DNA of 64,000 nt from Terriglobia bacterium (GCA_020073305.1 JAIQFK010000016.1:99346-163345), one strand, 5' to 3'. Shown: positions 1-8,753, counted from the stretch's first letter. The notes: generated by a model not told the origin, from the letters alone. Made by a program: numbers and translations.

Positions 1-164
1 GTGCGCCGATCATCCCGTGAAGGGACAGAACGGTCAAGCGGCGAAATGGGCCGGACCCGCTTTCCAGGGGGTCGAGCCAGCCCAAAGGCTGGCGCGCCGC
101 CAAGAATGGCCGCCTGACAAATCTTAGTTGGAGCGCGACGGATTCAGTAACTGCTCCGCTCCTT
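1..164. other. left edge, no gene recognised; small hairpin
   Basis: No convincing coding sequence. The plus frame is open from base 1 to the TGA ending at 117, but its translation is rich in Arg, Ser and Gly and has no recognisable motif, so it may or may not be the tail of an upstream gene. Bases 76-93 form a perfect 7-bp stem with a 4-nt loop (GCCAGCC/CAAA/GGCTGGC) without a T tract, so it looks more like an intergenic repeat hairpin than a terminator. Confidence 0.35.
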
Positions 165-908
165 TCAGTCCCGGCTCGGTAAAGACGTTTCGATCTGGCG
201 GATGGCGTTCTGGGCGGCGCGAGAGAGATCGAGCGGGGGCACCAGACCGAAGCCGCGGCCGGCGGGCGCTACGCGTTCGGCTTTGGCCGCGAGGTCGCGC
301 AGGGCGGGCAGATCCGTCTGATCGCCGAAGTCGCCGATAGCACGCAGCGCAGCGAGGCGCAGCGTGACGTCGTGGGTAGCCATCAATTTTCGCGCGACAG
401 CCAGCACTCGCGGATCTTCGAACTGAGCGGCGCGGCTGAGGGCCATAGCGGCAACCGGCCCGCCACTTTCCGCGAGGTTGAGTAGAGCCGGCAAAACGTC
501 CGGGTCCTGATATTGCGCGAGACCTTCCAGGGCATTGGTCGCAACGATCAGGTTGGGATCACGCGCGGCGCGGGCCAGGGGCTCGATCAGCTCCGGCCTG
601 CCCAGTGCACCGAGTTCGCGAGCCGCGGCGGCGCGCATCTCAGGATCCGCCGATGCAAGCGCGCTTTTGAGTTCTTCGACCGCACCGGCCTCGCGGAGAT
701 TGCGAGCGGCACAGGCGCGAACCTCCGGACTCTCGAGCGCGCGCGCCAGGGCAGCAATGGCTTCGGGCGACCGTACACCGCGCAGTTCGTAGCAGGCGTT
801 GTTGCGTTCGGCGACGTTGAACTCCGCGGCGAGCATGCGCGCGGTGGCTGAGTCTTGAGCGCGAGCGGCGAGAGTAGCAAAGCTGAAAAACAAAATGGCG
901 ATTTTCAT
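165..908 (-). CDS. exported HEAT-repeat protein
   Basis: This 247-aa protein begins with a signal peptide (MKIAILFFSFATLAARAQ) and then consists of HEAT/PBS-lyase type repeats, seen as repeated segments of the form SPEAIAALARALESPEVRACAARNL, about 30 residues each. Such repeats form helical solenoids used for protein-protein contacts; no catalytic site is visible. The frame is open 45 codons further upstream, but the ATG at 908 is chosen because it has an AGGAG ribosome site a few bases before it and starts the signal peptide. It lies 73 bp downstream of the DUF4331 gene on the same strand, so both are probably co-transcribed and the repeat protein may bind a periplasmic partner. Specific role unknown. 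Confidence 0.8.
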   Translation of the reverse strand: MKIAILFFSFATLAARAQDSATARMLAAEFNVAERNNACYELRGVRSPEAIAALARALESPEVRACAARNLREAGAVEELKSALASADPEMRAAAARELGALGRPELIEPLARAARDPNLIVATNALEGLAQYQDPDVLPALLNLAESGGPVAAMALSRAAQFEDPRVLAVARKLMATHDVTLRLAALRAIGDFGDQTDLPALRDLAAKAERVAPAGRGFGLVPPLDLSRAAQNAIRQIETSLPSRD

Positions 909-981
909 GGTGGCTCCTGGGCAGAAGGCCGCAGGTCCCCGCCAAAACCGGGCGTGGACCTGCGCTACATCTGCAGCAACG

Positions 982-2415
982 TCAATTGGTTGGCATTCCG
1001 TGGCCGTTGGTGCCGTCCTGCTGGCTATGCGAGAAGCCGGCATGGGGCGGGGCGTGGAACGGGAAGTGATCGAGGTAAGGAACGTCGTTCGAGTTCACTC
1101 CGTCGCCCAGTTGGTTGTTTGGAGCGATATTGAATCCGCCGACGAGCACTCCGGCAACGGCGCGGAAACCGATATCGACCACATCATCCCCGATGCGCCG
1201 GCCGCCGAAAGGCCATCCGGCGAGGTCGCCACCCAAGGGTCCGAGCCGATTCTGACTGGCCATGGGGGTGGGAGGAATGGTGAGGTCGATGCGAGTAATG
1301 TCCGGGACGTAGACGCTGAGCAGGTCAGCGCGCGGCGCCGGGGGCACCTTCAGACCGAACACGCCATGAAGAACCGCGGAGGCGAGGACGGGATCGCCGA
1401 TGAAAGCCGCGAACTGCTTGTCGTCGGAAGGCTGGCTGCGGTTCCAACGATCCTTGAGCGGAAGCGGGATCAGGGCTTCGACGGTCAACGGATTTCCGAC
1501 GCGATCGACTTGCACCCACTCACCCACGCCCTGCGGGTCGTCGCTGCCGTGGCGGATGGTGACGGACTGACGGTAGGTGGAGGCCCACCCCGCGATCTTG
1601 GCGTTGGAATCTTTGGGATCGGTTGGCACCTTCCCATTGGAGGTGAGCATCGAGATGGGAACTTCGACGGCGATCAAGCTGATGTTGTATCCGGCGAAGC
1701 CATCCACGGCATTCGGGAACTGGCTGCCGGGGCCCTGGTCGGCGGCTCCGGCCAGTACGGGCGCCGGGGCGCGGAAGTTCAGGAAGTCGAAAGTCGCGGC
1801 GCTATCGAAATAGAAGGCGTCGTCGCGCGGACCGGCAAAGACGCGAATTCCACCAGGCAGCGTGAAAACCGAAGGCTTGCCGAGGTTGTTCTCATAGTCC
1901 GGGGTGGCGTTGGGCCCCTGGTTGGGGGGAGCTACGGAAAGCACATGCCCATTGGCGTCGGTCACGTAAGTGGCTTCGTGCTGGCGGTTCAAATCGCGTA
2001 CCGTAACCGTGTAGGTCTGGTAGAGGAGGATTCCGGGGTTGTCAATGGAATCGATCTTGCCGAAGTACGACAGGAACGTGGCATTGGGCCGCAGCGTGGT
2101 GTTGAACCGGAAATCGATCTGGATGTCCGGGTTGCCGTCCAGCCCGCGGGAGTTGTTGATATTGAAGCGGTAGAGAACGCTATCGGAGAACTTGTAGTAG
2201 CTGGGCCCGTTGTCGGGATTTTGAAATCCCTGCGCACTCATGCTCATCACGACGCGGTCGCTACGGCCGGTTTCGTAACTTCGGAAAATGTAAAAGTCGT
2301 TCAGGTTCGCGGTTTGATCTTCAAGCAGCAGCGGCCCATTTCGATGGCTGGCGGCGAATGCACCAGCGCTCACGACGAGCGAAGCTGCGCAAAATCGTAG
2401 AATCTGTTGTCGCAC
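982..2415 (-). CDS. DUF4331 family exported protein
   Basis: A 477-aa secreted protein. After a signal peptide (about residues 1-22, ending AFAA) comes the family hallmark SHRxGP followed by D..AN..DFY.F, here ASHRNGPLLLEDQTANLNDFYIF, which defines DUF4331. The rest matches the family's beta-rich layout, including a conserved VPYLDHFPF near the C-terminus. The start is GTG at 2415, with AAGGAG upstream; the overlapping ATG two bases upstream is in another frame. Biochemical function of DUF4331 is unknown; in many genomes it sits beside porin, copper-protein and signalling genes, as it does here with the operon at 2.5-7.6 kb. The HEAT-repeat gene follows. Identity of the family is confident; function is not assigned. 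Confidence 0.88.
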   Translation of the reverse strand: MRQQILRFCAASLVVSAGAFAASHRNGPLLLEDQTANLNDFYIFRSYETGRSDRVVMSMSAQGFQNPDNGPSYYKFSDSVLYRFNINNSRGLDGNPDIQIDFRFNTTLRPNATFLSYFGKIDSIDNPGILLYQTYTVTVRDLNRQHEATYVTDANGHVLSVAPPNQGPNATPDYENNLGKPSVFTLPGGIRVFAGPRDDAFYFDSAATFDFLNFRAPAPVLAGAADQGPGSQFPNAVDGFAGYNISLIAVEVPISMLTSNGKVPTDPKDSNAKIAGWASTYRQSVTIRHGSDDPQGVGEWVQVDRVGNPLTVEALIPLPLKDRWNRSQPSDDKQFAAFIGDPVLASAVLHGVFGLKVPPAPRADLLSVYVPDITRIDLTIPPTPMASQNRLGPLGGDLAGWPFGGRRIGDDVVDIGFRAVAGVLVGGFNIAPNNQLGDGVNSNDVPYLDHFPFHAPPHAGFSHSQQDGTNGHGMPTN

Positions 2416-2530
2416 ATCCTTCTCCTTAGAGGTGAACTTTCACAACGGAATACGGGAAGGAGTGCGGTTCGGATTTAGGGGAATTAAGAATACTGGAGGC
2501 GAGGTAACATCTGTGAACGCGCGGTTGCGG

Positions 2531-4351
2531 CTAGCCGCGGGCCACCGGCGCCGCTACCGTGTCCTCGGTGCGCGGCGCCGTCCGGGTGAGCGGCAGCCGG
2601 AAGCAGAAACGGGCGCCCTGGCCTAAGCCGGACTCAGCCCACATATCGCCGCCGTGATCGAGGATGGTCTGCCGCGAGAGGGCCAAACCGAGGCCCAGGC
2701 CGTTCTTCTTTCCGGAGCTGACGAAGGGTTGAAACAGATGATCGCGTATCTCCGGTGAAATACCGGGGCCGGTGTCGGAGACTTGTATGGTCACGGCGTC
2801 GGAATCCACGGCGGCATCAATGCGGATTTCGCCGCCGTTGGGCATGGCCTCCAAAGCATTGCCTATCAGGTTGATGAAGACGCGCTCCACGCGCGCCCGC
2901 TCGAGGGGAAGCTCGATGGATTCCGGGATATCGACGCGAAACGGTACGTGCTGCACGTCGGCCGTCTGCGCCAGCGAGTCACAGGCGGCCGCGGCGACTT
3001 CACGCAAACGGCAGATCTCGGCGCCGTCGGTCTTGCCGCGTCCCACGTTGACCAGATCCTGCAGCAGCTCCTGAATGCGGCGGGAAGCGCGGTAGATGTT
3101 GCCGGCGAGCCGCTTGAGTTGCGGCGGGGCAATGTCGGAATCGACCATCAGCTCGGCGCCACCGTAAATAGCCGCCAGAGGATTACGCAAATCGTGAACG
3201 ATGGAACTCGAGAGGCGCCCGATGGTGGAAATGCGCTCCTGGCGAATCAGCTCCTGGCGCGCACTCTGAATCGAGGCGCACATGTTATTGAAGGTGACCG
3301 CCAAGCGGCCCAGCTCATCGCGGCTGTTTACCGGAACGCGGTAATCGTAATTTTGGTGAGCTATTTCCGCGGCGGCGCGATCGAGTTTCTCGACCGGCCG
3401 CATGATGTTGTGAGCCAGCAGGTAGGTAAGGCCGAGGCCCGCCAGCATGGCGAATACTCCCAGCAAAACGAACTCGCGGCGAAGTAAAGCCAGCCGCTGG
3501 CGCGCGTTCTCGAACGAGCGGAAGATCCACAACTCGCCGATGGTCCGGCCGTCGATGTCCTGGAGGGGCGTGGGCAGCGGGGCATACTCAACCACACCGT
3601 CGCTGACGGGCTGGATGCCAGAGGAACCGCGGTCCGGCGATTTGCTTCGCGTGCGCGCGGCAACGGCACGCGCCAGTTCAGCGGTGGCCCGCGGATTCAA
3701 CGTCGATGCGATGACGCGGCCTTGGGAGAGAAACAGGAACTCGCTTCCGCCGGTGGATTCTTTGAGGCTTTGCGCCACCAGGTGATCAACTACGAACCCG
3801 GCCACCAGCACATCCAGTAGCGCCAGACCCCGACCGGATTGTACGTAAACCGGCGTAACGGCAACCTGGTAGAGATGTCCGTCCTTGAGCATGAAACCCG
3901 AAGCCTGCTTGGGGAAATGGCGGGCGGCCGCCGGGACAACCTCAAGCTCGCGCCAGGCCGCGGATTCCGCTACGCCGCCGAGAGAAGCGATGAGGCGGCC
4001 CGTGGGGCTGGTCACCAGAAACAGTGCATTCTCTTCAGAGACCTTGGACCACAACTCGCCCGCGGTGTCGCGGATGGTGACCTCGTCTCCGGTATTGAAG
4101 GCCGCGCGCACGTCGGACATCGCACTCAGCACCAGGCTCACCGAGGCCAGCAGGCGCGCGCGTGACTGGAGCAACGACCGGTAGGCCTGGAAGCTGGCCT
4201 GCACCTCGTCGTCCAAGCTGCGGGAGGTGGTGGTGAGCGCGTTGTTCTCCACAATCCATCCGGTGAAGGCGAACAGCACGGTGATGGCTACCGAGGTCGA
4301 TAGCAGGATTTTCCACAACAGCGAGAGCCGTGAAAAGCCGAATCCCCTCAC
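2531..4351 (-). CDS. membrane sensor histidine kinase
   Basis: This 606-aa protein has a transmembrane helix at about 12-32, an extracytoplasmic sensor region of about 250 residues (dCache-like by layout, with TSPTGRLIASLGG near 114-126), a second helix at about 295-314, a HAMP linker to about 365, and a transmitter. The phospho-accepting histidine is H386 in SSIVHDLRNP. The ATPase has its N box near 492-502 (FINLIGNALEAMP), G1 DTGPG at 526-530 and G2 GLGLGLALS at 551-559. The start is GTG at 4351, overlapping the stop of the cupredoxin gene by four bases. It is the last gene of an operon with two response regulators, a porin and a copper protein, so it probably phosphorylates one of those regulators. 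The signal sensed is unknown; a copper or redox cue is only a guess. Confidence 0.92.
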   Translation of the reverse strand: MRGFGFSRLSLLWKILLSTSVAITVLFAFTGWIVENNALTTTSRSLDDEVQASFQAYRSLLQSRARLLASVSLVLSAMSDVRAAFNTGDEVTIRDTAGELWSKVSEENALFLVTSPTGRLIASLGGVAESAAWRELEVVPAAARHFPKQASGFMLKDGHLYQVAVTPVYVQSGRGLALLDVLVAGFVVDHLVAQSLKESTGGSEFLFLSQGRVIASTLNPRATAELARAVAARTRSKSPDRGSSGIQPVSDGVVEYAPLPTPLQDIDGRTIGELWIFRSFENARQRLALLRREFVLLGVFAMLAGLGLTYLLAHNIMRPVEKLDRAAAEIAHQNYDYRVPVNSRDELGRLAVTFNNMCASIQSARQELIRQERISTIGRLSSSIVHDLRNPLAAIYGGAELMVDSDIAPPQLKRLAGNIYRASRRIQELLQDLVNVGRGKTDGAEICRLREVAAAACDSLAQTADVQHVPFRVDIPESIELPLERARVERVFINLIGNALEAMPNGGEIRIDAAVDSDAVTIQVSDTGPGISPEIRDHLFQPFVSSGKKNGLGLGLALSRQTILDHGGDMWAESGLGQGARFCFRLPLTRTAPRTEDTVAAPVARG

Positions 4352-5076
4352 TTTTTCGCTCCCGGGTAGGCCGGCTGCTCCTCGATGACCGGCGGGTAAT
4401 CCTTTCCGTACTTATTCTTGTGCTCCAGCTGCAGGTATCCGCTTTCCGAGATCTCGATCGTTGGCAGCTGGAGCGCGGCCGTCTCAACGGTGATTTTGTG
4501 GGCGAGCGAATCCAGCACTTCCGCGGAGGCGCGCTCGTGGAACACGTGGAACTGATACTCCCCCGGCGGAACATTCTCAATGGTGAAGGAACCGGCCTTA
4601 TCGGAAACGGCGAAATAGGGGGTGTCCAGCACGGCGATGACCGCGCTCATCTGCGGGTGAATATTGCAGAACACGCGCACGATTCCCGGCCGCTTGAATG
4701 CGACCGTCCGGCTCTGGCCCGGCTTGTACAATCCGACATCGAAGATCTGGCCGTTGAAATTCGAGAAGGCGTTGTGGAAGATTGGATCGAGATTGGGGAA
4801 CGATACGCTCCCACCGACCGGGATGGCGACCACGTGCGGTGTGAAGGTCTTGTTCTTCTGGATCATCTGCGCGGGACGCGACAGCAAGGGAGGATCTGCG
4901 GGCCCCTTCAGAGGTTCCAGCCAGACGACGACGCCGGAGTAGTCCCTGTGCTTGCGGACCATGGGATCGCGCGACGCCGCGAGCGCGACCGATCCACGGA
5001 CGGTGGTGGCGGCCACGGGTACGGCGGCGAACACAACCGCGAGAGCGCTAAAACAGATACGCAAAACCAAGGTCAT
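4348..5076 (-). CDS. cupredoxin-domain exported protein (methylamine utilization protein-like)
   Basis: A 242-aa exported protein with a signal peptide (about 1-23). The centre (about 75-150) is a plastocyanin-like domain with a full set of type 1 copper ligands: H101 (PNLDPIFHNAFS), then C137, H140 and M143 (FCNIHPQM). The C-terminal part (about 155-215, SDKAGSFTIENVPPGEYQF) is a carboxypeptidase-regulatory/transthyretin-like beta sandwich. This architecture is often annotated as methylamine utilization protein, without proof of that role. It is predicted to be a periplasmic electron carrier or copper binder. The start overlaps the end of the porin gene by 29 bp and its stop overlaps the kinase start, suggesting coupled translation. 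Confidence 0.85.
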   Translation of the reverse strand: MTLVLRICFSALAVVFAAVPVAATTVRGSVALAASRDPMVRKHRDYSGVVVWLEPLKGPADPPLLSRPAQMIQKNKTFTPHVVAIPVGGSVSFPNLDPIFHNAFSNFNGQIFDVGLYKPGQSRTVAFKRPGIVRVFCNIHPQMSAVIAVLDTPYFAVSDKAGSFTIENVPPGEYQFHVFHERASAEVLDSLAHKITVETAALQLPTIEISESGYLQLEHKNKYGKDYPPVIEEQPAYPGAKK

Positions 5077-6454
5077 GATAATTGGACAGCCGTTTGCCGC
5101 CCTTCAGCCAGTCAGTCCGCACCTGGCCCGTTTCAAAACTGAGGATCACGTTAGGAGCCAGGCGATACATGAGGTTCCCCGCGTAGGACCGGTTGCGGCT
5201 CAGGCCGGAGTACTCCAGATCCTGGTTGCGGTTGTCCTGGTCGCCTCCGAAGAAGTTGAACGTCAGCCGTGGCGTGGCTAACCAGCTCATTTGCGCCCAG
5301 CCGCCGTCGGCGTGCACAGGAATGACGTCGCCGTACTTCACAATGGTAAAGCCCTGACCGACGCCGCCGAGGTTGGTGAGATTGGAGCCACGAAAGAATG
5401 CGCCTGAGAACTCCAGTTTACGCCAAGGGTTGGCGAACCAGTCGAGCGCAAAGACACGCGCGGGAACAGGGACATTGGTGACATGCGAAGTACTTGCACT
5501 GAAGGCCGTGCCGATTTCGATTCGCCGATCATCGTCCAGGGTGTGCGTCAGAGAGAAGCGGCCCTGCACCGCCGGCCGGACGCTCTGGAACGACGAACTA
5601 TAGGCGGGGGGTACGTAGCCGTACTCCTCGCGCGTTGCAAAAAGACCGACTTGGGCGCGGAAGGTGGTGTGTTCGTCCAGATGAAACCGCTGTTCCACTC
5701 GCGCCTGCGGCTGCCACACCCACAGGTTTCCGGCGCCGGTCAGCGGGGAGAGCCCGACCTGAGCCAGTGAATTGGGCTCACGAGGAGCGATGAGTGGTTT
5801 GTCCTGGCCGAACATAATGCTGGTGTTTGCCCAATTGACCTCGAGCCCGGCCGTGCGCAGGCGAACAAGGCTGTCATAGGGCTCGCCCGAGCCGCCGAAG
5901 AAATCCATGTTGACGAAACCATGAATTTTGCCGCCGCCAAGGACCTCCGGCCCGCGAAAGTCCAGGCCGAGAATCGTCTGGCGCACGGTGGCCCCGCCAG
6001 TGAGGGCCGTGTTGCCGGCCGGAGCCAGAACCGGCACGACGTGTCCGTCATCAGGGTGCGAACTCAGAAACGCGTTGAAGAGCGCCATGCCGGTGATGCG
6101 GATCGGAAAGTGCTGCGACGATTCCACTTTGGTCTGCGCCTGTTCTTCCAGGCGGCGCTCTTGGACGTCCATTCGCTCGGCGACATCGGCAGGTTGGGCG
6201 CCATCCGCGACGGCTGCAGTACCCGGCGGGTTTGTCGAAGGTTCGCGGGAGAGAGCGAGTTCGGCGCGCAGCGCGCGGATCTCCTGAACAAGTTGCTGGT
6301 TCTCTTGTTCCAGCCGGTCGAGCCGCCGCAGGATCTGAGTGAGCGCCGGCGAGTTTTCGGACAGTGTTTGATCAGCCGCGGCCAGAGGAAGCGCAACCAG
6401 CGCTAGAATCGTGGCACGGATCCACTTAGGGAGAGTGCGAGGGTGAATTTGCAT
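5048..6454 (-). CDS. outer-membrane porin-like beta-barrel protein with N-terminal coiled coil
   Basis: The protein is 468 aa from the chosen ATG at 6454. This start gives a clean signal peptide (MQIHPRTLPKW...LPLAAA) and has GGAG upstream; a longer 489-aa reading lacks this. A coiled coil follows (ILRRLDRLEQENQQLVQEIRAL), as in DcaP-type porins where it drives trimerisation. The rest is rich in alternating beta-strand patterns with aromatic residues, ending in LGFAYLF with a C-terminal Phe, the usual outer-membrane insertion signal. Substrate unknown. It overlaps the receiver gene upstream (29 bp) and the cupredoxin gene downstream (29 bp), so regulators, channel and copper protein are made together. 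Confidence 0.85.
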   Translation of the reverse strand: MQIHPRTLPKWIRATILALVALPLAAADQTLSENSPALTQILRRLDRLEQENQQLVQEIRALRAELALSREPSTNPPGTAAVADGAQPADVAERMDVQERRLEEQAQTKVESSQHFPIRITGMALFNAFLSSHPDDGHVVPVLAPAGNTALTGGATVRQTILGLDFRGPEVLGGGKIHGFVNMDFFGGSGEPYDSLVRLRTAGLEVNWANTSIMFGQDKPLIAPREPNSLAQVGLSPLTGAGNLWVWQPQARVEQRFHLDEHTTFRAQVGLFATREEYGYVPPAYSSSFQSVRPAVQGRFSLTHTLDDDRRIEIGTAFSASTSHVTNVPVPARVFALDWFANPWRKLEFSGAFFRGSNLTNLGGVGQGFTIVKYGDVIPVHADGGWAQMSWLATPRLTFNFFGGDQDNRNQDLEYSGLSRNRSYAGNLMYRLAPNVILSFETGQVRTDWLKGGKRLSNYHDLGFAYLF

Positions 6455-6836
6455 CGAGAAGCTGCTCCAGTTTTTGCCGTACTTGGGCGGGCGAGTATGG
6501 TTTGCCGAAATATGCATTAGCGCCCAACCGATAAATGCGTTCGGGCGTGCGCGGGTCGCTGTCGCCGCTGATCACCACGATGGGAAGACGCGCCGTCCGG
6601 CTGTCTGACCTGACGCGTTGGATGAATTCGAAGCCGTCCATCGCGGGCAGATTCAGGTCTGTGACCACGGCACAGAATCCTCCGCCCGCCGTGAGCAGAT
6701 CGAGGGCCTGCCGGGCCGTGGGCGCAACCCGCACCTTCACATGTGGAATCGCCAAAAGAGCAATCTCGAGTGTCGTAGCACAAGACTCCGCATCCTCGAC
6801 AATCAGCACAGTGCGATTTGGAGAGTCCGTGGCCAT
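6426..6836 (-). CDS. single-domain response regulator (receiver only)
   Basis: A 136-aa protein made only of a CheY-like receiver domain. Acidic pocket residues are in IVEDAES near residue 14, the phosphorylation site is the Asp of VVTDLNLP (about residue 60), the Ser of VISGDSD replaces the usual Ser/Thr switch position, and the conserved Lys is in YFGKPYS. No output domain follows. It is the first member of the run of overlapping genes receiver-porin-cupredoxin-kinase, and lies 87 bp downstream of the OmpR-type regulator. It may act as a phosphate sink or relay, or as a binding adaptor. Start ATG at 6836. Confidence 0.93.
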   Translation of the reverse strand: MATDSPNRTVLIVEDAESCATTLEIALLAIPHVKVRVAPTARQALDLLTAGGGFCAVVTDLNLPAMDGFEFIQRVRSDSRTARLPIVVISGDSDPRTPERIYRLGANAYFGKPYSPAQVRQKLEQLLDANSPSHSP

Positions 6837-6923
6837 GACGACTCTATTTTGACCGATGCCCCCGAGCCCGGAGCACGAGGTATGTTAACAAATTGTTAAA
6901 GGATGCCAGTGGGCGCAGGCATC

Positions 6924-7598
6924 TCATGGCACGAACCGGTAACCCACGCCGTGGACCGTCAAGAAATGACGGGGCATGTTAGGATCGGGCTCGAGTTTCT
7001 GGCGCAATTTTACGACGTGCGCATCCACGGTACGGGTGTTGGGAAACGACTGATATCCCCAGACCGAATTCAAGATCATGTCACGCGTCAGCGGGCGATC
7101 GGGATTGTGGAGAAAGTAAGTCAACAGATTGTATTCCGACGGCGTGAGCTTCAGTTCCTCGCCGTGCCGGGAGACCATACGCCGGTCCAGGTCGATCTCC
7201 GCATCGCTGAAGTGAAAAACCTTATGCGCATCGGGCGCAGTCCGGCGCAGCAAGGCGCGAATCCGCGCCAGCAGCTCACGGGTTCCAAACGGTTTGACCA
7301 CATAATCGTCGGCGCCGATTTCGAGGAGCAAGACTTTGTCCACCTCGTCACCGACTGCGCTCAACACAATGATGGGTGTCAGGATCCGCGCCGCGCGAAG
7401 CTGCTTGCAGATCTCCACGCCGCTCATGCCGGGCAATCGCAGGTCGACCAGCACCAGGTCCGGCTTGAGCAAAAGCGCCTTCTCGAAACCTTCGCGCCCA
7501 TCCTCCACCAGCACGGCGTTGAATCCCTCTTGTTCGAGAAGGACGCCGATGGTGTCGCGAAGGCTCTCGTCGTCATCGATCACAAGAACGGTTTGCAT
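6924..7598 (-). CDS. OmpR/PhoB-family response regulator
   Basis: A 224-aa two-domain regulator. The receiver has DDDES at residues 8-12, the phosphorylation Asp in LVLVDLRLPG (about 52) and the conserved Lys in VVKPFG (about 103). The C-terminal winged helix contains LTPSEYNLLTYFLHNPDRPLTR and ends with VDAHVVKLRQKLEPDP...TVHGVGYRF, typical of OmpR/PhoB. It is the first gene of the minus-strand run that continues with the receiver, porin, cupredoxin and kinase, and is a good candidate for controlling that operon. A likely promoter lies just upstream near 7635-7663. Confidence 0.95.
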   Translation of the reverse strand: MQTVLVIDDDESLRDTIGVLLEQEGFNAVLVEDGREGFEKALLLKPDLVLVDLRLPGMSGVEICKQLRAARILTPIIVLSAVGDEVDKVLLLEIGADDYVVKPFGTRELLARIRALLRRTAPDAHKVFHFSDAEIDLDRRMVSRHGEELKLTPSEYNLLTYFLHNPDRPLTRDMILNSVWGYQSFPNTRTVDAHVVKLRQKLEPDPNMPRHFLTVHGVGYRFVP

Positions 7599-7634
7599 GC
7601 GGAATTCTGAATGCCGAAGAGGGACCCTAGTGCG

Positions 7635-7663
7635 ATTGTACGAAATAGGCGAGAGGTTGAGAA
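7635..7663 (-). promoter_or_regulatory. candidate sigma70-type promoter for the regulator-porin-kinase operon
   Basis: On the minus strand TTCTCA (7663-7658) and TACAAT (7640-7635) are 17 bp apart, 37 bp before the ATG of the OmpR-type regulator. The -10 matches five of six consensus bases; the -35 matches four of six. Confidence 0.4.
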
Positions 7664-7750
7664 GTTACAGAAGTAATTTAGGGCCGAGGCAGGCTGCACT
7701 GGAGTAGGATCCGCGCCGGGGGAACCATCTGGGCTAGTTACGGCAATCCG

Positions 7751-8095
7751 TTAATTGCCGCGGACGCGGTGATTGTGCTCCTGGATGGTGGTACCGAATG
7801 ACCTTCCCATGACGGTGACGCCTTCCATCACCGTGCCACTCACCGCTACCTTGGAGCCGCTGGAGGGAACACCGCGGTTCGAGAGGACGAAAATTTTCCC
7901 CGTGTCGTCCTGAATTTGATAGCCGCCAACGGAAAGCGCACCGAAGGAATTCGTCACGCGACCTTCGACGCGAACGGTCTGGTTGCGAAAGCGGGTTGGG
8001 TCCGCGGTAATTCTGCCGATCTTGGTGTAGCCACAGGAGCTGAGTAACAACATCGCAGAAAGCGCAAGAATCGAAATGGCCGCGTTCTTTGTCAT
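7751..8095 (-). CDS. small OB-fold-like lipoprotein
   Basis: The protein is 114 aa from the ATG at 8095. It has a lipoprotein signal with lipobox LSSC (MTKNAAISILALSAMLLLSSCG), so it should be acylated and anchored to a membrane. The mature part, about 90 residues, has alternating strands and includes NQTVRVEGRVTNSF and GGYQIQDDTGKIFVL, the pattern of bacterial OB-fold proteins that accompany tRNA_anti/YgiW-like domains. A longer open frame to 8380 exists, but that extension has no signal sequence. Function unknown. It is transcribed away from the toxin-antitoxin pair. Confidence 0.75.
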   Translation of the reverse strand: MTKNAAISILALSAMLLLSSCGYTKIGRITADPTRFRNQTVRVEGRVTNSFGALSVGGYQIQDDTGKIFVLSNRGVPSSGSKVAVSGTVMEGVTVMGRSFGTTIQEHNHRVRGN

Positions 8096-8308
8096 AGATG
8101 CCTCGTTAGTCGAGACGCGGCGCGCCCGCGAGCCGGTTGCATGTTTAACGAGGTTTAATGCGAGGTTACTGTGCGGCACGGTCCGCTTTTTGGCGATAGT
8201 CCCTGCCACGAGGCTGGTCATCGTCTCGATCACACTGCAGAAGGAGGCGTCGGCCTGGAGATTGAGAGTAGCAAGCGCAGAAGCCATCACCTGAAGGACA
8301 ATGGAGCT

Positions 8309-8500
8309 ATGAGCGGAATCCAGTTTGTCACTGATGAAAAGGGCCGTAAGGTCGCCGTTCAAATCGATCTGAAAAAACACGGCGCAGTTTTAGAGGACTT
8401 TTGGGACGGGCTGATTTCGGAATCGCGCCGCAAGGAGAAGGGTATACCCTTCGCAAAGATCAAAGCGGACCTTGTGAAACGCGGTCGGCTGCGTGAGTAA
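8309..8500 (+). CDS. antitoxin-like small protein
   Basis: A 63-aa protein beginning MSGIQFVTDEKGRKVAVQIDL, the layout of short Phd/RelB-type or DUF-type antitoxins: an N-terminal beta segment that can dimerise and a C-terminal charged part (about 40-63) likely to wrap the toxin. The ATG at 8309 is chosen because GGAG precedes it and because the in-frame upstream extension has no protein-like character. The last 8 bases overlap the toxin start. It probably represses its own promoter together with the toxin; no operator was identified in the 213 bp upstream. Confidence 0.75.
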   Translation: MSGIQFVTDEKGRKVAVQIDLKKHGAVLEDFWDGLISESRRKEKGIPFAKIKADLVKRGRLRE

Positions 8501-8753
8501 TTATGCCGTCGCGGTAAAACCTTCCGCGCGGAAGGAACTCGAAGCATTACCCGATACCGTGCTGGCCCGTGTGGCTCGGAAGATTGAATCGCCAGGCCAC
8601 GCCCCAAGGCCCGCCGGATGCAAAAAGCTGAAAGGCCACAGAGACCATTGGCGTATCCGGACGGGAGATTGGCGCGTGGTGTACATCATCGACGACACTG
8701 CCAAAACCGTAAACGTGACGCGGATCGCCCACCGACGCGAGGTTTACGAATAA
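8493..8753 (+). CDS. RelE/ParE-superfamily toxin
   Basis: This 86-aa protein has the RelE/ParE fold signature: an N-terminal strand and helix (AVAVKPSARKELEALP), then CKKLKGHRDHWRIRTGDWRVVYIID, and the terminal VTRIAHRREVYE. In the RelE branch such proteins cut mRNA on the ribosome; the conserved Arg residues in WRIRTGDWR and HRREVY fit that, though a ParE-like gyrase target cannot be excluded. The start is GTG at 8493, inside the last codons of the antitoxin, giving coupled translation in the usual antitoxin-toxin order. Confidence 0.9.
   Translation: MSNYAVAVKPSARKELEALPDTVLARVARKIESPGHAPRPAGCKKLKGHRDHWRIRTGDWRVVYIIDDTAKTVNVTRIAHRREVYE

Noticed and set aside
76..93. hairpin at the left edge as a transcription terminator
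   Set aside because: The stem lacks a following T tract and no gene end is identified nearby.
895..2400. 501-aa plus-strand frame opposite the DUF4331 gene
   Set aside because: It is antisense to a gene with a clear family match, signal peptide and ribosome site; its sequence shows no domain.
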